From assembly GCF_024138715.1 (NCBI RefSeq), contig NZ_CP092074.1:1178001-1242000 (forward strand): DNA of 64,000 nucleotides. Reading direction: 5' to 3'. Positions 26,293 to 34,319 of this stretch are shown piece by piece; positions within the stretch are counted from its first letter, which is position 1; the number at the start of each line of letters is the position of its first letter. The position numbers were made by a program, and so were the translations under genes. Under the pieces are notes generated by a model. That model was not told the origin of the DNA, searched no databases, and saw nothing but the letters and a program-made list of their open reading frames with translations. Origin of the DNA: Emticicia sp. 21SJ11W-3. GTDB lineage: Bacteria > Bacteroidota > Bacteroidia > Cytophagales > Spirosomataceae.

Positions 26293-26499
26293 ATGAAAAG
26301 AATATTAGCTCTGGTAATGATGACTCTGCTGTTTTCGACCAACCTTTTTGCGCAGCAGGAGGTAGAAATGGCCGATAAAATGCGCGCCGACGGCAAAATT
26401 TGGGTGGTTGTTGCTGTAATTGGCTTAGTGCTTGCAGGAATTATTACATATCTGGTTTTGTTAGATAGAAAGATTAGTAAAATAGAAAAAGGTTTATGA
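26293..26499 (+). CDS. ccmD: CcmD-like small membrane protein
   Basis: 68 aa from ATG at 26293. A signal-like first helix (RILALVMMTLLFSTNLFAQ) is followed by a short acidic stretch and one transmembrane helix (WVVVAVIGLVLAGIITYLVLLDRKISKIEK). In Bacteroidota this small protein lies between ccmC and ccmE and is thought to serve as CcmD, which helps release haem-CcmE. The start is the ATG following the nuclease-like gene; the in-frame ATG upstream at 26272 is inside that gene. ATGA overlap with ccmE. Confidence 0.82.
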   Translation: MKRILALVMMTLLFSTNLFAQQEVEMADKMRADGKIWVVVAVIGLVLAGIITYLVLLDRKISKIEKGL

Positions 26500-26948
26500 A
26501 AAAATCACATATTATTGCACTCGGAGTAATTGCGATAGCCGTTGGAATCATTATTTCTACAGTAGGCGACGCCAGTACTTATGTAGGTTTTACTGAAGCC
26601 GAATCATTGGCCAAAGAAGGCAACAATAAGTCGATACACGTTGTGGGTACTTTAAAAAAAGACAGCCAGGGTAAAATTGTAGGCATGATATATGACCCGG
26701 TAGCTGACCCGAACAGTTTTCAGTTTACGATGATTGATTCGTTGAACCGGGAAGAAAAAGTAATTTATAACCAGCCAAAACCACAAGACCTGGATAAGTC
26801 GGAGAAAGTGGTAGTAGTGGGTAGTATGGATTTACAAAACAAGGTATTCCGTGCAGACCAGATATTGCTGAAGTGCCCGTCTAAATACAATAATAACGAG
26901 TTGCAGGCAGAAGAAAGTAAGCCTGCGGTTTCTATGACAAAACCATGA
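26496..26948 (+). CDS. ccmE: Haem chaperone CcmE, cysteine type
   Basis: 150 aa periplasmic haem chaperone with an N-terminal anchor (HIIALGVIAIAVGIIISTVG), an OB-fold (KSIHVVGTLKKDSQGKIVGM, VVVVGSMDLQNKVFRADQILLKCPSKY) and a flexible tail. The residue normally forming the covalent haem bond is His in an HxxxY motif; here the position reads C-P-S-K-Y, i.e. the CxxxY variant known from some archaeal and deltaproteobacterial CcmE. Overlaps ccmD and the following gene by four bases each, so the unit is translationally coupled. Confidence 0.9.
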   Translation: MKKSHIIALGVIAIAVGIIISTVGDASTYVGFTEAESLAKEGNNKSIHVVGTLKKDSQGKIVGMIYDPVADPNSFQFTMIDSLNREEKVIYNQPKPQDLDKSEKVVVVGSMDLQNKVFRADQILLKCPSKYNNNELQAEESKPAVSMTKP

Positions 26949-27334
26949 TTATTCTATTTGATGGTGTATGTAATTTTTGTAATGCCACCATCAATTTTAT
27001 AATTGATAGAGACGCAAGCGGTGTTTTTAGATTTACCGCATTGCAGTCGGAGATAGGTCAGGGGATTCTGAAACATCATCAGATTGATAGTCAAATTGAA
27101 CCTAACAGTGTTGTACTGGAAAAAGAAGGGAAAATCTATCAGAAATCTGATGCAGCACTGGAAATAGCCCGGCACATGGACGGGCTCTGGAAGTTGTTCT
27201 ATGTCTTTAAAATTGTGCCAGGCTTTATAAGAGATGCTATTTATGACCTCGTAGCCAGGAACAGATATAAGCTAATGGGCAGAAGTGATAGTTGTAGGTT
27301 ACCCACACCTGAATTAAGAGCTAGATTTTTATAA
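26945..27334 (+). CDS. DCC-family thiol-disulfide oxidoreductase-like protein
   Basis: 129 aa protein of the DUF393/DCC family. The defining motif D-G-V-C-N-F-C is at residues 6-12, with DAALEIARHMDG and LYDLVARNRYKLMG-like C-terminal features (YDLVARNRYKLMGR). Two Cys of the thioredoxin-like site are intact, and another Cys occurs in SDSCRLP. It overlaps ccmE by ATGA, so a redox role near cytochrome c maturation or haem ligation is plausible, although the family is widespread and not bound to ccm genes. A bidirectional terminator follows at once. Confidence 0.85.
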   Translation: MIILFDGVCNFCNATINFIIDRDASGVFRFTALQSEIGQGILKHHQIDSQIEPNSVVLEKEGKIYQKSDAALEIARHMDGLWKLFYVFKIVPGFIRDAIYDLVARNRYKLMGRSDSCRLPTPELRARFL

Positions 27335-27371
27335 ACGAATATGCCCGGCCAAAAGGTCGGGCATATTCGTT
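27334..27371. terminator. Bidirectional terminator between the ccm unit and the helicase
   Basis: Long stem AACGAATATGCCCG / CGGGCATATTCGTT (extended by GCC/GGT pairs), loop AAAA. Lies between the convergent DCC gene and the UvrD-like helicase gene. Confidence 0.85.
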
Positions 27372-27396
27372 ACAGTATCATCATAAAAACCAGATA

Positions 27397-29682
27397 TTAC
27401 AGGATTCTCAACTTGGCGAAACTCAGTAGTAAAGTTTTTTCTCCCTGCCCCTCAAATACAATTGTCGCTTTTCTGTCTGACCCGTTTACATCCATTTTCT
27501 TCACTGTTCCAAACCCGAATTTTGGGTGTTCTACTTTATCACCTTCTTTCAGGTTGCTGGTATCACTTGGCGCGAAATCGCCGGACGGTGTATGTTGTGG
27601 TGGTGGAACCGCCTTCTGAACAGGTTTCAGATTAGATATAACACTTTCTTTTTTAGCAAACGATAACGTAGAGGTGGGCCTGTCAGCTTTGGCTTGCGTT
27701 GACTCATAAGTAACTGTGCGGCTTTTAGACATCTGCAAAAAACGTTTGTCTATTTCTTCCAGAAAACGGCTGGGTTCACAATAATTCAATCGGCCGTAAT
27801 TATACCGGGTTTCGGCGTAGCTCAGTGTCAGTTTCTTTTCTGCACGGGTAATAGCCACGTAAAACAAGCGGCGTTCTTCCTCCAAATCACTGCGGTTCTG
27901 CAGCATCATCTGCGACGGAAAGAGGTTCTCTTCCAAACCCACAATGTAAACATATTTAAACTCCAGACCTTTGGCTCCGTGAATAGTCATTAGGGTTACC
28001 CGGTCTGTATCGCCGTCTTCGTCTTCCTGATCTGCCGATGTCATTAACGTAACCGTCTGCAAAAAGGCGCTTAAGGTCTTTTCTTCGTTTTCAGGGTTAT
28101 CAACAAACTGTTTCACAGAGTTTAATAACTCCTGTACGTTTTCGTAGCGAGATAAGCCCTCTACTGTTTTATCTTCATATAACTCACGCAAAATGCCTGA
28201 TGCTTTGGCAATATAAGACGCCACCGTGTGGGCATCTTTGCCTTCTTCTATCATAAGCTTGAAACTCTTAATCAGAGTGGCAAAATCGTCAATAGCCTGT
28301 GCGGCGCGCCCTGCCACGTATTGATTAATACTGCTTACCACCTCCCAAACCGAGCGGTTATTCTCGGCTGCAGTTACTACTATTTTGGCTACGGTGGTGT
28401 CACCAATTCCTCTTTTGGGTAAATTAATGATACGCTTAAAGGCTTCTTCGTCATTCTGATTTATGGTAAATCTTAAATATGACAGTAAATCTTTTATCTC
28501 TTTGCGCTGATAAAAAGAAAGCCCACCCACAATGCGGTACTTGATGTTGATTTTCCGCAGTGCCTCTTCAAATGCCCTTGATTGCGCATTGGTACGATAC
28601 AATATCGAAAACTCGGTATTTTTTAAGCCATCATTATTTTTGGCTTCAAAAATACTGGTGGCAATCAGCCTTGCTTCTTCGTTGTCTGACGCCGCCTTGA
28701 TTACCTCAATCTTCGGGCCTTCTTCGTTATCTGTAAAGACATTTTTCTCCAGCTGCTCTTTATTACGTGCAATAACCGAATTAGCCGCACTTACAATCGT
28801 TTTGGTAGAGCGGTAGTTCTGCTCCAGTTTTACAACGTGCAATTCCGGGTAGTCGGTTTTAAAATTCAGAATATTCTGAATATTGGCTCCACGAAAGGCA
28901 TAGATACTCTGGGCGTCATCGCCCACTACGCAAATATTCTGATGAACGGCCGAAAGTTTTTTGGTAATCAGGTACTGCGATACGTTGGTATCCTGAAACT
29001 CATCAACCAACACATGCTTAAACTTGTGCTGGTATTTGTTCAGAATATCCAGGTGGTCACGGAACAGAACGTTGGTATTAAACAGTAAATCGTCAAAGTC
29101 CATGGCATTGGCCTGAAAGCAACGCAGTTGATACGTTTTGTACAAACGGCCAATTTCAGGCATTTTGGCAGCTTTGTCGTCTTCCATGTAAATCGGGTTG
29201 GTGGCATAAGCCTCCCATGATACCAGCGCATTTTTAGCGTTAGAAATACGATTCAGTACGTAGTTCGGGCGATACGTTTTATCGTCCAGGCCCATTTCTT
29301 TAATAATCGTTCTTATCAGAGATTTAGAATCGTCAGTATCATAAATGGTGAAATCTGAAGTATATCCCAGTCTTTTACCTTCGAAGCGTAGTATTTTTGC
29401 AAAAATTGAGTGAAATGTACCCATCCACAGATTTTTAGCATCATTGCCTATAATCTGCTCAATCCGGTGTCGCATTTCACCGGCCGCCTTATTGGTAAAC
29501 GTTAAAGACAGGATATTGAAAGGGTCAACCCCCTGCTCAATCAACCAGGCAATGCGGTAGGTAAGCACACGTGTTTTACCAGAGCCTGCACCTGCAATAA
29601 TCATCAGGGGGCCTTCGCGGTAAGTTACGGCTTCTCGTTGGGGTGGGTTAAGTTTGTCTAAATAATTGTTCTGGTTCTGCAC
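27397..29682 (-). CDS. ATP-dependent DNA helicase UvrD/PcrA family
   Basis: 761 aa superfamily 1A helicase, the usual length. Motifs: Q-region LNPPQREAVTY, Walker A AGAGSGKTRVLTYR, motif II VDEFQDTN, motif III GDDAQSIYAFRGA, motif IV YRS (NYRSTKTI), motif V LMTIHGAKGLEFKYV and motif VI VAITRAEKKLTLSYAE. The last 50 residues form the PcrA-type Tudor-like domain (KVEHPKFGFGTV). Roles in excision repair, replication restart and removal of recombinase are those of the family. It is a single gene with a matching -7 box at 29708-29715. Confidence 0.93.
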   Translation of the reverse strand: MQNQNNYLDKLNPPQREAVTYREGPLMIIAGAGSGKTRVLTYRIAWLIEQGVDPFNILSLTFTNKAAGEMRHRIEQIIGNDAKNLWMGTFHSIFAKILRFEGKRLGYTSDFTIYDTDDSKSLIRTIIKEMGLDDKTYRPNYVLNRISNAKNALVSWEAYATNPIYMEDDKAAKMPEIGRLYKTYQLRCFQANAMDFDDLLFNTNVLFRDHLDILNKYQHKFKHVLVDEFQDTNVSQYLITKKLSAVHQNICVVGDDAQSIYAFRGANIQNILNFKTDYPELHVVKLEQNYRSTKTIVSAANSVIARNKEQLEKNVFTDNEEGPKIEVIKAASDNEEARLIATSIFEAKNNDGLKNTEFSILYRTNAQSRAFEEALRKINIKYRIVGGLSFYQRKEIKDLLSYLRFTINQNDEEAFKRIINLPKRGIGDTTVAKIVVTAAENNRSVWEVVSSINQYVAGRAAQAIDDFATLIKSFKLMIEEGKDAHTVASYIAKASGILRELYEDKTVEGLSRYENVQELLNSVKQFVDNPENEEKTLSAFLQTVTLMTSADQEDEDGDTDRVTLMTIHGAKGLEFKYVYIVGLEENLFPSQMMLQNRSDLEEERRLFYVAITRAEKKLTLSYAETRYNYGRLNYCEPSRFLEEIDKRFLQMSKSRTVTYESTQAKADRPTSTLSFAKKESVISNLKPVQKAVPPPQHTPSGDFAPSDTSNLKEGDKVEHPKFGFGTVKKMDVNGSDRKATIVFEGQGEKTLLLSFAKLRIL

Positions 29683-29707
29683 GGAATCAAATTCATTAAA
29701 TTTGGTG

Positions 29708-29715
29708 CAAATATA
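29708..29715 (-). promoter_or_regulatory. Promoter -7 box of the helicase gene
   Basis: TATATTTG on the minus strand, exact consensus match, with the expected start near 29701 and the ATG at 29682. Confidence 0.6.
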
Positions 29716-29889
29716 GCTATATCGTGGCTATAAATCTGTATCATTTTTTTTCTGTTGTTCGTTGCATGTGGTATGTATCCGTTTCATCAGCAGCAGGTTA
29801 ATTGCTTTTTGCGATACGTACGCTCAAAACCAAGATTGTCATTCATCTCAAAAAATGCCATTTTAAGGCAGATTTTCATCAATAAGAAC

Positions 29890-29897
29890 TATTTTTG
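29890..29897 (+). promoter_or_regulatory. Promoter -7 box of the hexosaminidase gene
   Basis: TATTTTTG, exact consensus match, 30 bases before the ATG at 29927. Confidence 0.6.
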
Positions 29898-29926
29898 TCC
29901 GGAAATAAATAAAACAATCAGTTTGT

Positions 29927-32278
29927 ATGAAAAAAATATCAGGCTACTTATGGCTGCTCATGCTTTCGTTTTCAGCTATTGCGCAAAACAAATATGCCAT
30001 AATACCAAAGCCTCTGGAATTAACTCCCGTGAACGGAACATTTGTGATTGATGCCCAAACCAAAATCATTATTCCGAAGGGAGGCTCAGAGCAACGCCTT
30101 TTGGCAGAAATGCTGGCAGAGCGCTTCACAGAAGCAGGAGGGGTAACTCTGAAAATTGAAGAAGCAGATGTGCCGGATAACCTGATTCCTGCCCATAAGG
30201 CGATTGTGTTTGCGCCTTTCAAAGAGCAGATATATAACAAAATGCTGGGCAACGAAGATTATATTCTGAAAACTGATGCCAAAGGAATTATACTGGCGGG
30301 GGCATCCAGTCAGGGGGAGTTTTATGCCTTGCAAAGCCTTTTGCAATTGTTGCCCCCTCAAATTTTCAGCAGCACCCTTACTAAAGATGTGAAGTGGACA
30401 GTACCAGGCTGCACCGTTTTCGACCGTCCGCGGTATAAACACCGCGGAAGTATGCTGGATGTAAGCCGCCATTTCTTTCCGGCATCTTTTGTGAAGCGTT
30501 ATATAGATTTACTGGCTTTGCATAAAATGAACCGTTTTCACTGGCATTTAACCGACGACCAGGGCTGGAGAATTGAGATTAAGAAATATCCGAAATTAAC
30601 CGAAATTGGCTCGAAGCGTAAGGAGAGTATGAAAGGCCACTATACCGACTGGAAGTTTGACGGTACACCTCATGGCGGTTTTTATACCCAGGAAGAGATT
30701 AAAGATGTGGTGGCCTATGCAAAAAAGAAATTCATTACCATTATTCCTGAAATTGAAATGCCTGGCCATGCATTGGCAGCATTGGCTTCATATCCTGAAC
30801 TGGGCTGCACAGCAAAATCATTGAAAGGTACACCTTATGAAGTAACCGGAATATGGGGCGTGCATGATGATGTTTTCTGTCCGAGCGAAAAAACCTTTAG
30901 TTTTCTGGAAGATGTTCTGACAGAAGTAATAGCGTTGTTCCCGGGCGAATATGTACATATAGGTGGTGACGAATGCCCGAAAACTGCCTGGAAACAAAGT
31001 CAGTTTTGTCAGGACCTGATGAAGAAAGAGGGTCTGAAAGACGAGCATGAATTGCAAAGCTATTTTATTAAGCATTTTGATAAATTCCTGACAGCAAAAG
31101 GCAAGAAAATAATAGGTTGGGATGAGATTCTGGAAGGAGGGATATCGCCCAATGCTACCATTATGTCTTGGCGCGGAGTAGAAGGAGGAACGGCTGCTGC
31201 CCAGCAAAACCATGACGCCATTATGACGCCTACCGGCTTTTGTTATCTTGATTATTACCAGTCAGACCCTACAACTGAGCCGTTGGCCATTGGCGGATAT
31301 TTGCCTTTAGACAAGGTTTATTCTTATGAGCCTACACCGAAGTCGCTAACACCAGAACAGGCAAAGCATATTCTGGGTGTGCAGGCTAACGTATGGACAG
31401 AATATATGCAAACACCTGAATATGTTGAGTACATGGTTTACCCCAGGGCTTGTGCCATTGCCGAAATAGGGTGGACATCGGCCCGGCAGAAAGATTATGA
31501 GGATTTCACGGCCCGTTTGAAAACACATTTTGAGCGATTGAAATACCTTGGTGTTAATTATGCCAGAAGTTATTATGATATTTCGGCCTCATCGGCAATG
31601 AATGAAAAAAAACAGGTGGTTGTAAAACTGAAAACGGCCGATAAAGAAGCAATAATCAGATATACTTTAGATAACTCTGAACCTACTGCCCAATCGCCTC
31701 AATATCAACCATCCGGAGTGGTGATTACCCAGGATGGCAGCATCAGTGCTGCGGCGTTTTCTCAAAAAGGCGAACGACTCGGCAAGGTGCTTACCAAATA
31801 TTTTTACATTAATAAAGCTACAGGGCGCAAATATACTTTGGTGAACCAACCTAAAAACTATACAGGTGGTGAAACCTACGGCCTGACAAACGGTGTAAAA
31901 GGCGAAGCGGCCAACAGTGCCACCTGGGTAGGTTTTGAAGGAAAAGATCTGGATTTAACCATTGATCTGGGCCAGCCAACAACTCTGAATAAAATTTCAT
32001 TTGCTTTTCTGAGAGCCAGCGCCTCATGGATTATGCTGCCAAAAGAAGCGGAAGTGTCGGTTTCCAACGACGGTAAAACATTTATCAGCTTACAGAAAAT
32101 AACTATGGGAAATACTGACGAACAAAGCCGGGCGGTTCAACAAATTGGTGTAGCAGCCAATGGCAAGAAAGCCAGATACGTAAGGGTGTTTGCCAGAAAC
32201 TATGGAAAACTACCCGAAAATCACCCGGGGCACGGTAATCCGGCATGGTTATTTGTTGATGAAATTGCAATTGAATAG
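29927..32278 (+). CDS. Secreted beta-N-acetylhexosaminidase, GH20
   Basis: 783 aa. Signal peptide MKKISGYLWLLMLSFSAIAQ; GH20b-like N-terminal domain to about residue 150; catalytic barrel with RGSMLDVSRHFFP, NRFHWHLTDDQGWR, PEIEMPGHALAAL and the catalytic pair D348-E349 in HIGGDECPKTAW; then WTEYMQTPEYVEYM; a chitobiase-type C-terminal domain (IRYTLDNSEPTA); and a discoidin-like domain at the end (LDLTIDLGQP). It removes terminal GlcNAc or GalNAc from chito-oligosaccharides or glycans in the periplasm or outside the cell. Single gene, with a hairpin at 32342-32373 beyond the stop. Confidence 0.94.
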   Translation: MKKISGYLWLLMLSFSAIAQNKYAIIPKPLELTPVNGTFVIDAQTKIIIPKGGSEQRLLAEMLAERFTEAGGVTLKIEEADVPDNLIPAHKAIVFAPFKEQIYNKMLGNEDYILKTDAKGIILAGASSQGEFYALQSLLQLLPPQIFSSTLTKDVKWTVPGCTVFDRPRYKHRGSMLDVSRHFFPASFVKRYIDLLALHKMNRFHWHLTDDQGWRIEIKKYPKLTEIGSKRKESMKGHYTDWKFDGTPHGGFYTQEEIKDVVAYAKKKFITIIPEIEMPGHALAALASYPELGCTAKSLKGTPYEVTGIWGVHDDVFCPSEKTFSFLEDVLTEVIALFPGEYVHIGGDECPKTAWKQSQFCQDLMKKEGLKDEHELQSYFIKHFDKFLTAKGKKIIGWDEILEGGISPNATIMSWRGVEGGTAAAQQNHDAIMTPTGFCYLDYYQSDPTTEPLAIGGYLPLDKVYSYEPTPKSLTPEQAKHILGVQANVWTEYMQTPEYVEYMVYPRACAIAEIGWTSARQKDYEDFTARLKTHFERLKYLGVNYARSYYDISASSAMNEKKQVVVKLKTADKEAIIRYTLDNSEPTAQSPQYQPSGVVITQDGSISAAAFSQKGERLGKVLTKYFYINKATGRKYTLVNQPKNYTGGETYGLTNGVKGEAANSATWVGFEGKDLDLTIDLGQPTTLNKISFAFLRASASWIMLPKEAEVSVSNDGKTFISLQKITMGNTDEQSRAVQQIGVAANGKKARYVRVFARNYGKLPENHPGHGNPAWLFVDEIAIE

Positions 32279-32341
32279 ATGTTTTTGAATAATTTTTGTG
32301 TTTTGAAACAAAAAAATGCTGAAATTTGTATTCAAGAAAGT

Positions 32342-32373
32342 ACGAAGATGGCTCAATACCGAACCATCTTCGT
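32342..32373. terminator. Hairpin after the hexosaminidase gene
   Basis: Ten-base perfect stem ACGAAGATGG / CCATCTTCGT with a 12-base loop. No T-tract follows on the plus strand, so termination is only probable. It lies just before the tRNA remnant. Confidence 0.5.
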
Positions 32374-32382
32374 AAATTATAA

Positions 32383-32442
32383 GACCACGTAGTTCAACGG
32401 ATAGAGCGAACGTCGCACCGATAGAAGTTTCCTAAACTTTAG
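32383..32442 (+). pseudogene. Truncated tandem copy of tRNA-Arg(CCU)
   Basis: Starts exactly 77 bases before the intact copy. Identical for 23 bases (GACCACGTAGTTCAACGG.. through GATAGA), then a 15-base insertion relative to the second copy (GCGAACGTCGCACCG), then identical through the anticodon arm (ATAGAAGTTTCCTAAACTTT, AGA). The T arm and acceptor 3' strand are missing and replaced by GCTATAAAAATATAAA. It cannot fold as a tRNA. Its D-stem half (GTTC..GAGC) pairs better than in the second copy, which suggests that this copy preserves part of the ancestral gene. Confidence 0.7.
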
Positions 32443-32459
32443 AGCTATAAAAATATAAA

Positions 32460-32531
32460 GACCACGTAGTTCAACGGATAGAATAGAAGTTTCCTAAACT
32501 TTAGATCCGGGTTCGATTCCCGGCGAGGTCA
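32460..32531 (+). tRNA. tRNA-Arg (anticodon CCU), with weakened arms
   Basis: Cloverleaf by eye: acceptor GACCACG with CGAGGTC (six pairs, one A-A mismatch at pair 5), D-stem GTTC with GAAT (G-T at the base), anticodon arm GAAGT-TTCCTAA-ACTTT with anticodon CCT, four-base variable loop AGAT, T arm CCGGG-TTCGATT-CCCGG, discriminator A. CCA is not encoded. It reads AGG codons. A terminator-like hairpin follows at 32555-32595. Loss of one acceptor pair and the wobble D-stem are unusual in a gene that might be the only CCU tRNA. Confidence 0.82.
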
Positions 32532-32554
32532 CTCTTCAAATCAGTATTGCATTA

Positions 32555-32595
32555 AAACAAAGTGGCTAGGAGATAAATTCTCAGCCACTTTGTTT
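32555..32595. terminator. Bidirectional terminator after the tRNA
   Basis: Thirteen-base perfect stem AAACAAAGTGGCT / AGCCACTTTGTTT with TGTTTT tail on the plus strand. Serves the tRNA and, on the minus strand, the NmrA-like gene ending at 32615. Confidence 0.82.
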
Positions 32596-32614
32596 GTTTT
32601 AGACCTACACAAAT

Positions 32615-33484
32615 CTAAGCTAATGTTGATTCTATGTATTGTCTGAAAGTCTTTGTCTTTCTACCTAATAAGCGTTCTAAATCACCTGATTGATATTCAA
32701 ATTCGCCTCCTTCAATTGCCTCTACCCAACCCGTTAAAAATTCAGCAACATTACGAGGGACTCCCTTGGAAACAATCGCCTCAATATATTCTTCTACTGT
32801 AATGGTGGTGAAAGGAACAGGTTGCGCTTTTATTTCTGCAAGTATTTTGGCAATGTCAGAAAACGAAACAGAATCACTGCCACCTAATGAATAGGTTTTG
32901 TTTTCGTGTCCCGGTGCAGACAATATTTCTGCATGCGCCTCTGCCAATTCATCTCTTGTGGCTGGTGCCATTTTCCCATGGTCTGCAGGTACTTGTATTC
33001 CATTTTCATAAGCATTGGAACCATAGTAGAACGATAAAAGGTCCAGAAAAGGCGGGTGGTATACAATAGTATAATCAAGCCCTGAAGATTTAAGTAGCTG
33101 CTCTGTAAAAAGGTCTGATTCTGTAATTCCCTGCATAACACGTCCTGAACCTTCTTTACGCATGATTGACATATACACTACGTGCTTAACACCAGCCTGG
33201 CGGGCAGCAGTAATGGCATTATAATGTTGGGTAGACCGGTCTGTGAAAGCCACCGCACTTGTAAGCATTACTTTATCAACACCTTCAAATGCACGCAGTA
33301 ACGAATCATAATCAAAATAATCGCCAGAACGAACCTCAATGCCTTCGGCAGCTAAGTCTTCCAGCCCTTCTTTTTTTCGTGAGAGCCCGATAATCTGGCT
33401 TGCAGGAACTCCTTTTTTTAGCAGGTGTTCAACCGTACGTTTTCCAATTACTCCTGTTGCCCCTGTTACAAGTATTTTTGCCAT
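32615..33484 (-). CDS. NmrA/QOR2-like NAD(P)-binding oxidoreductase
   Basis: 289 aa Rossmann-fold protein. The glycine-rich motif GATGVIGKRTVEHLLKKG is at residues 7-24, followed by SGDYFDYDSLLRAFEGVDKV, VKHVVYMSIMRK and LDYTIVYHPPFL. This is the atypical short-chain dehydrogenase (NmrA-like, quinone oxidoreductase 2) pattern; the catalytic YxxxK of classical SDRs is absent, as is normal for NmrA-like proteins. Divergent from an HxlR regulator with three shared operators (33524-33611), so it is very likely the regulated target, perhaps a response to quinones or aldehydes. Confidence 0.86.
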   Translation of the reverse strand: MAKILVTGATGVIGKRTVEHLLKKGVPASQIIGLSRKKEGLEDLAAEGIEVRSGDYFDYDSLLRAFEGVDKVMLTSAVAFTDRSTQHYNAITAARQAGVKHVVYMSIMRKEGSGRVMQGITESDLFTEQLLKSSGLDYTIVYHPPFLDLLSFYYGSNAYENGIQVPADHGKMAPATRDELAEAHAEILSAPGHENKTYSLGGSDSVSFSDIAKILAEIKAQPVPFTTITVEEYIEAIVSKGVPRNVAEFLTGWVEAIEGGEFEYQSGDLERLLGRKTKTFRQYIESTLA

Positions 33485-33523
33485 AACGTAATATCTTTTT
33501 TTTAATTTAAATGATTAAGTTTG

Positions 33524-33611
33524 CTTTCTATTTGCAAGTGTAAAGCGAAAATATTACTTTTAATTTGCAAGTGCAAAGTTATGTAATTACTTTCAATATG
33601 CAAGTGAAAAG
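33524..33611. promoter_or_regulatory. Three 22-bp dyad operators spaced exactly 33 bp
   Basis: The divergent region holds three copies of CTTT-N4-TTGCAA-N4-AAAG starting at 33524, 33557 and 33590 (the third has ATGCAA). Each is a near-palindrome; the start-to-start distance is 33 bp both times, three helical turns, so all three face the same side of DNA. Near-matches of -7 boxes for both genes lie within them. The natural reading is cooperative binding by the HxlR protein encoded at 33621. Confidence 0.75.
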
Positions 33612-33620
33612 ATAGAATAT

Positions 33621-34043
33621 ATGAAATCAAATGAAAGGCGCTCCGATTGCCCAATCAGTTTATCATTAGATATTTTCGGAGACAGATGGTCGCTCTTAAT
33701 TGTAAGAGAATTAATGCTTTATGAAACCCGTACTTATGGTGATTTTACAAAGTCTGAAGAAAAAATAGCAACCAATATATTAGCGAATAGATTACAGATA
33801 TTGGAGGAGAATGGGATAATCGTAAAATTGCCATATCCGGACAATAAGGTAAAAGGCCTTTATAAACTTAGCCCAAAAGGTGTTGATTTGATACCTGCTT
33901 TAATTGAAATAGCCCTTTGGGGTGATAAATATTTGTCTAACTCTACTGAATCTTCACCTTTTTTGAAAGAGGTAAAAAAGAACAAACCGAAATTTCTGAA
34001 AAATATTATGGAGAAGCTCTGCAAGGACGATAAGGTTAATTAG
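33621..34043 (+). CDS. HxlR-family transcriptional regulator
   Basis: 140 aa winged-helix protein. It contains CPISLSLDIFGDRWSLLIVRELMLYETRTYGDF (with the leading Cys of this family at residue 9-11), EEKIATNILANRLQILEENGIIVK and YKLSPKGVDLIPALIEIALWGDKY. HxlR proteins respond to aldehydes, quinones or redox changes through the conserved N-terminal Cys. It is divergent from the NmrA-like gene across three regularly spaced operators. The C-terminal Lys-rich tail (EVKKNKPKFLKNIMEKLCK) adds a second Cys. Confidence 0.92.
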   Translation: MKSNERRSDCPISLSLDIFGDRWSLLIVRELMLYETRTYGDFTKSEEKIATNILANRLQILEENGIIVKLPYPDNKVKGLYKLSPKGVDLIPALIEIALWGDKYLSNSTESSPFLKEVKKNKPKFLKNIMEKLCKDDKVN

Positions 34044-34160
34044 CTGCGGGCTTGTTTATAAATTGCTTTGTCTATTTTCTTTAAAAGCCAATTTTGGCTC
34101 TTTTCTAAGAAAGAATTACCATCTCTGCTGCGAAAACTACAAATCTGGACAATACTGTCA

Positions 34161-34209
34161 AAAACACGAAAGCCTTCAAAATCTGCGGTTTTGAAGGCTT
34201 TCGTGTTTT
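34161..34209 (+). terminator. Strong terminator after the HxlR gene
   Basis: Perfect 21-bp stem (starts AAAACACGAAAGCC, ends GGCTTTCGTGTTTT) with a short loop TCTGCGG; T-run at the end. Located 118 bases past the HxlR stop. Confidence 0.85.
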
Positions 34210-34275
34210 ATTTAGCTGTTGTATTCAGATAATATTTTTCTGTTTGCAGCAGAAAAATAAAAAAAAACAAGCTTA

Positions 34276-34308
34276 TTGTTGTCGCGTATATTATATTTGC
34301 GACAACAA
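34276..34308 (+). promoter_or_regulatory. MarR-type operator enclosing the -7 box of the VOC-EVE-MarR operon
   Basis: Ten-base perfect inverted repeat TTGTTGTCGC / GCGACAACAA separated by 13 bases. The -7 box TATATTTG (34292-34299) lies in that spacer, sharing its last G with the right arm. Binding would block RNA polymerase. The operon's third gene encodes a MarR protein, the obvious candidate repressor. The VOC gene ATG is at 34320, about 14 bases beyond the expected transcription start. Confidence 0.7.
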
Positions 34309-34319
34309 AAATAAGCGCA

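Noticed and set aside
32383-32531. Prophage attachment site at the tRNA
   Set aside because: No integrase or phage genes nearby and no second att copy apart from the tandem remnant; it remains only a possibility.
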